DNA of 9,874 bases from JBEKIK01 sp050013075 (lineage in GTDB: Bacteria > Planctomycetota > Planctomycetia > Pirellulales > Thermoguttaceae): contig JBEKFZ010000134.1 of the NCBI GenBank assembly GCA_050013075.1, positions 1-9,874 of the forward strand, written 5' to 3'. This document shows, piece by piece, positions 7,692-9,874 of the stretch. Position numbers and translations under genes: made by a program. The notes under the pieces are model-generated. The model worked only from the letters and a program-made list of their open reading frames with translations. It searched no databases and had not been told where the DNA came from. How positions within the stretch are numbered: the stretch's first letter is position 1; every line of letters starts with the position of its first letter.

Positions 7692-7702
7692 GACCGACGG
7701 TC
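7692..7702. repeat. Inverted repeat GACCG-A-CGGTC just before the TMTC-like gene start
   Basis: Perfect five-base arms around a single central A, ending eight bases before the ATG at 7711, in the place where a Shine-Dalgarno would be expected. With a one-base centre it makes a poor hairpin and would work better as a dyad binding site. The 7645-7710 spacer contains no other clear signal and no strong terminator for putA. Confidence 0.3.
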
Positions 7703-7710
7703 GCGGCTTT

Positions 7711-9874
7711 ATGCCTAAGCACAAAAAATTATCCGATAAAAATGTTCCCCGTGTCCAAGTAACAAACCTGGTCCAACCTGCGATTCCTTTTGGTCTAGCG
7801 GCTGGAGCAGCGCTAATCGTCGTTCTTGTCTTTCTTGCTTACTTCCATTCGTTGAGGGGCGGATTCATCTTGGATGACGATCTTCTTCTGACGGATAATT
7901 ACCTTATCAAGGCCTCGGACGGTCCGTACCAATTCTGGTTTACCGCTAAAGCGCCGGAATACTATCCGGTGACCAATACCATGTTTTGGATCGAGTGGCG
8001 CGTGTGGGGGATGAATCCGACCGGTTACCGTGCCGTCAATCTGATTATTCACATAGTCGACGCTTTGCTGATTTGGTTTATCTTGTGGAAATTGTCGATT
8101 CCCGGGGCTTTTTTGGCGGCAATGATCTTTGCCGTGCATCCGGTGAACGTGGAGTCGGTAGCCTGGATATCGCAACTGAGAAACGTGTTGACATTGTTCT
8201 TCTCCCTGTTGTCGATTTGGTGTTATTTAAAGGCCGAGATGCCCACGGCAAGCGTGGAAATGACGCCTACACGTTCCCGCGGAGGACCGTGGGAACGAGT
8301 GACTAGTCACCAGCCCCTAGCCCCTGGCCTCCGGCCCCTGGCCCCTGTCCTCCGGCCGCTCTTTTACTGGCTGAGTCTGGCGTTGTTCATATTTGCGCTG
8401 CTCAGCAAGGGATCGTCGGCGGTATTGCCGGCGCTGTTGCTGGGGTTTATCTGGTGGCGGAGGGGCGTGAAAATCCGGGATATAGCGGGAATCGCGCCGT
8501 CTTTCGCGGCAGCCGCGGCGTTTACCTGGGTGAATATATGGTTCCAAACGCACGGTAGCGGGGAAGTGATCCAAACCGCCGGCTTTACGGAGCGATTGCT
8601 TGGGGCGGGCGGCGTAGTGTGGTTTTATTTGTACAAGGCGCTATTGCCGCTGGATTTAGTCTTTGTATATCCGCAGTGGCACATTCAGACTGGAAATCCG
8701 TTATGGTGGTTGCCGCTGTCGGCGGCATTGGCCCTTACGGCGGTGCTGTGGTGTTTTCGGAAGGGTTGGAGTCGGCCGCTGTTGTTTGCCTGGGGGATGT
8801 TCTGCGCGTCCCTGCTGCCGGTGATGGGTTTCGTGGAGGTGGGATTTATGAAACATTCGCTGGTCGCCGACCACTATCAGCACATTGCCATAATAGTTGT
8901 GATCGCGCTGCTGTCGGCAATGTGGAGCGTTTGGCATCGGCGGGCGCGGGGAGCGGCGCATCTGGCGGCGAACATCATCGCGGTACTGCTAACGGCGGCT
9001 CTTGCATTTCTGACCTGGCGGCAAACCGGACTGTACCGCAACCCCATCATGCTGTATGAGGCCACGCTGGAAAAGAATCCGGTGTGTTGGTTGGCCCACA
9101 ACAACCTGGGAGTTGCCCTGGGTAAGGCAGGCCGAATCCGAGATGCAATCGAACACTGCAAGCGGGCCATAGAACTCAATTCCGACTGCATCGAGGCTTA
9201 TAATAACCTGGGTCTTGCTTTGGCCAAAGCAGACCGATCCGGGGAGGCGATTGAAGTCTACCAACAGGCCCTGCGGCTAAAGCCTAACTATCCCGAGGCC
9301 CATAACAACCTGGGCCTCTCATTAGACCAAACAGGCCGGCCTCTGGAGGCGATTGAACATTATGAAAAGGCCTTGGCGCTGAAACCCGATTACCCCGAGG
9401 CCCATAACGACCTGGGCCTCTCATTGGTCCATACGGATCGGCCTGAGGATGCAATCAAACATTATGAAAAGGCATTGCAACTCAAACCCGATTACCCCGA
9501 GGCATACTTTAACCTGGGCAGCGTATTTGCACAAACCGGCCGTTTTCAGCAGGCGATAAAATGTTTCCAGCAAGCCATACGGTTTAAACCCGATTACTTC
9601 GAGGCCTACAACAACTTGGGCAACGCCTTGGTCATATCCGGACGGCTCCAAGAGGCAATCGCACAATACCGGCAAGCCATAGGGCTGAAACCCGACTTCG
9701 CGAATTACTATTTTAATTTGGCGATGACTTATGCCGGATTACATCGATCCGCCGAGTCCATAAACGCGGCCCGGAAGGCCTTGGAGCTTGCCCGATCTCA
9801 AAGGCAAACGGCGCTGGCCGAACAGATTGAAGAGTGGTTGAATTCCTACCGTGACGATCAGCCAAACAAACCGA
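7711..9874 (+). CDS. TMTC-like polytopic membrane protein (GT-C type glycosyltransferase fold) with C-terminal TPR repeats; 3' end outside the window
   Basis: 721 codons, still open at the window end. A basic N-terminal tail (MPKHKKLSDK) precedes a first hydrophobic span at about 24-46, then GGFILDDDLLL with acidic D55-D57 in the first external loop, where GT-C enzymes carry their catalytic acidic pair. Next come YYPVTNTMFWIEW, NPTGYRAVNLIIHIVDALL (about 104-122), IFAVHPVNVESVAWISQLRNVLTLFFSLLSI (about 139-169), FALLSKGSSAVLPALLLGF and more helices to about residue 450. Seven 34-residue TPR units follow (459-696). The layout matches eukaryotic TMTC O-mannosyltransferases and many uncharacterised bacterial proteins, so protein or lipid glycosylation at the membrane is plausible but unproven. 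Residues about 182-216 (SRGGPWERVTSHQ, then PLAPGLR twice) come from inserted repeat DNA. The ATG has no clear Shine-Dalgarno; an in-frame GTG at 7660 is the only upstream alternative and looks non-coding. Confidence 0.8.
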   Translation, partial: MPKHKKLSDKNVPRVQVTNLVQPAIPFGLAAGAALIVVLVFLAYFHSLRGGFILDDDLLLTDNYLIKASDGPYQFWFTAKAPEYYPVTNTMFWIEWRVWGMNPTGYRAVNLIIHIVDALLIWFILWKLSIPGAFLAAMIFAVHPVNVESVAWISQLRNVLTLFFSLLSIWCYLKAEMPTASVEMTPTRSRGGPWERVTSHQPLAPGLRPLAPVLRPLFYWLSLALFIFALLSKGSSAVLPALLLGFIWWRRGVKIRDIAGIAPSFAAAAAFTWVNIWFQTHGSGEVIQTAGFTERLLGAGGVVWFYLYKALLPLDLVFVYPQWHIQTGNPLWWLPLSAALALTAVLWCFRKGWSRPLLFAWGMFCASLLPVMGFVEVGFMKHSLVADHYQHIAIIVVIALLSAMWSVWHRRARGAAHLAANIIAVLLTAALAFLTWRQTGLYRNPIMLYEATLEKNPVCWLAHNNLGVALGKAGRIRDAIEHCKRAIELNSDCIEAYNNLGLALAKADRSGEAIEVYQQALRLKPNYPEAHNNLGLSLDQTGRPLEAIEHYEKALALKPDYPEAHNDLGLSLVHTDRPEDAIKHYEKALQLKPDYPEAYFNLGSVFAQTGRFQQAIKCFQQAIRFKPDYFEAYNNLGNALVISGRLQEAIAQYRQAIGLKPDFANYYFNLAMTYAGLHRSAESINAARKALELARSQRQTALAEQIEEWLNSYRDDQPNKP
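8272..8297. repeat. REP-like palindrome inside the TMTC-like gene
   Basis: CGTTCCCGCGG (8272-8282) pairs with CCGTGGGAACG (8287-8297) around the loop AGGA: ten Watson-Crick pairs and one G-U position. The CGTTCCC...GGGAACG arms resemble an intergenic palindrome family common in planctomycetes and other bacteria (from memory, not searched). Here it is translated as part of a loop between membrane helices. Confidence 0.65.
8299..8310. repeat. Perfect 12-bp palindrome GTGACTAGTCAC
   Basis: It is exactly self-complementary, lies one base after the REP-like hairpin and just before the 21-bp tandem repeats. It may be part of the same composite element or a junction formed when that element inserted. 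Confidence 0.6.
8314..8355. repeat. Tandem 21-bp repeat encoding PLAPGLR / PLAPVLR
   Basis: Two adjacent 21-bp units, 8314-8334 and 8335-8355, differ at two positions. Each is C-rich, begins with CCCCT and ends with CTCCGG. Because 21 is a multiple of three, they translate to PLAPGLR-PLAPVLR and keep the frame. Each unit itself contains a CCCCT-(A/G)G-CCCCTG sub-repeat. Confidence 0.75.
9085..9798 (+). repeat. Seven tandem TPR units with 102-bp DNA period
   Basis: Unit starts fall every 34 residues at about 459, 493, 527, 561, 595, 629 and 663 of the TMTC-like protein, following the pattern EAxNNLGxxLxxxGRxxEAIxxYxxALxLKPDY. The tyrosine codons opening units 3 to 6 are at 9289, 9391, 9493 and 9595, exactly 102 bp apart. 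Units 3 and 4 are very similar at the DNA level, which suggests recent duplication. The last unit is the most diverged, as is usual for a capping repeat. TPRs normally bind peptides or partner proteins. Confidence 0.9.

Noticed and set aside
6526..7722. Long minus-strand open frame (398 codons) opposite putA
   Set aside because: It lies entirely antisense to the dehydrogenase domain with all its catalytic motifs, has low-complexity H/G/R/A-rich sequence and no recognisable domain; it is a shadow of biased codon use.
9085..9798. Periodic 102-bp repeats considered as a CRISPR or satellite array
   Set aside because: The repeats are coding TPR units with a 34-residue period in one continuous frame; there are no constant repeats separated by unique spacers.
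1..9874. Search for an operon-like defence, secretion or biosynthetic system
   Set aside because: The genes are mixed in orientation and function, mostly housekeeping or metabolic, with no nuclease/NTPase pairing, toxin-antitoxin pair or recombinase seen.

Overview
The window looks like chromosomal DNA of a planctomycete, probably an uncultured Pirellulales-like lineage. Grounds: a membrane protein with the FSLRTLM-type segment that recurs in planctomycete small membrane proteins; a di-haem cytochrome and a TMTC-like membrane/TPR protein of types common in that phylum; GC-moderate coding DNA; and REP-like palindromes and short repeats between and inside genes. No RNA gene, CRISPR array, insertion sequence or phage gene was seen. 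The assignment is inference; no search was run.

Layout: (1) minus strand, 1-956, the N-terminal 318 codons of prolyl-tRNA synthetase, cut by the window edge. (2) 957-1252, a divergent spacer with three 14-bp-spaced repeats and two GGGGACT repeats. (3) plus strand, 1253-2260, a YhaM-like OB-fold/HD phosphohydrolase (probable 3'-5' exoribonuclease) whose last codons lie in a repeat related to the upstream one. (4) plus strand, 2394-3812, a secreted di-haem c-type cytochrome of the cytochrome c peroxidase/MauG superfamily. (5) a terminator-like hairpin between convergent genes. (6) minus strand, 3884-4378, a five-helix membrane protein preceded by a possible decayed reading frame. (7) plus strand, 4639-7644, bifunctional proline catabolic enzyme PutA without a DNA-binding domain. 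(8) plus strand, 7711 to the window end, a polytopic GT-C/TMTC-like protein with at least seven TPR units, open at the 3' edge.

The genes look like independent transcription units rather than one operon: orientation changes repeatedly, and the same-strand gaps are 133 bp (HD gene to cytochrome) and 66 bp (putA to the TPR gene). Functionally they are mixed: translation (ProS), RNA turnover (YhaM-like), periplasmic redox (cytochrome), proline oxidation to glutamate (PutA) and probable envelope glycosylation (TMTC-like). ProS and PutA both handle proline, but their placement does not show co-regulation.

I found no convincing new multi-gene system. The most unusual structure is a composite repeat at about 8272-8355: a hairpin, a perfect 12-bp palindrome and a tandem 21-bp duplication, all kept in frame inside the TMTC-like gene, where they add a proline-rich loop of about 35-40 residues. 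Similar repeat capture appears to have extended the end of the HD-domain gene.
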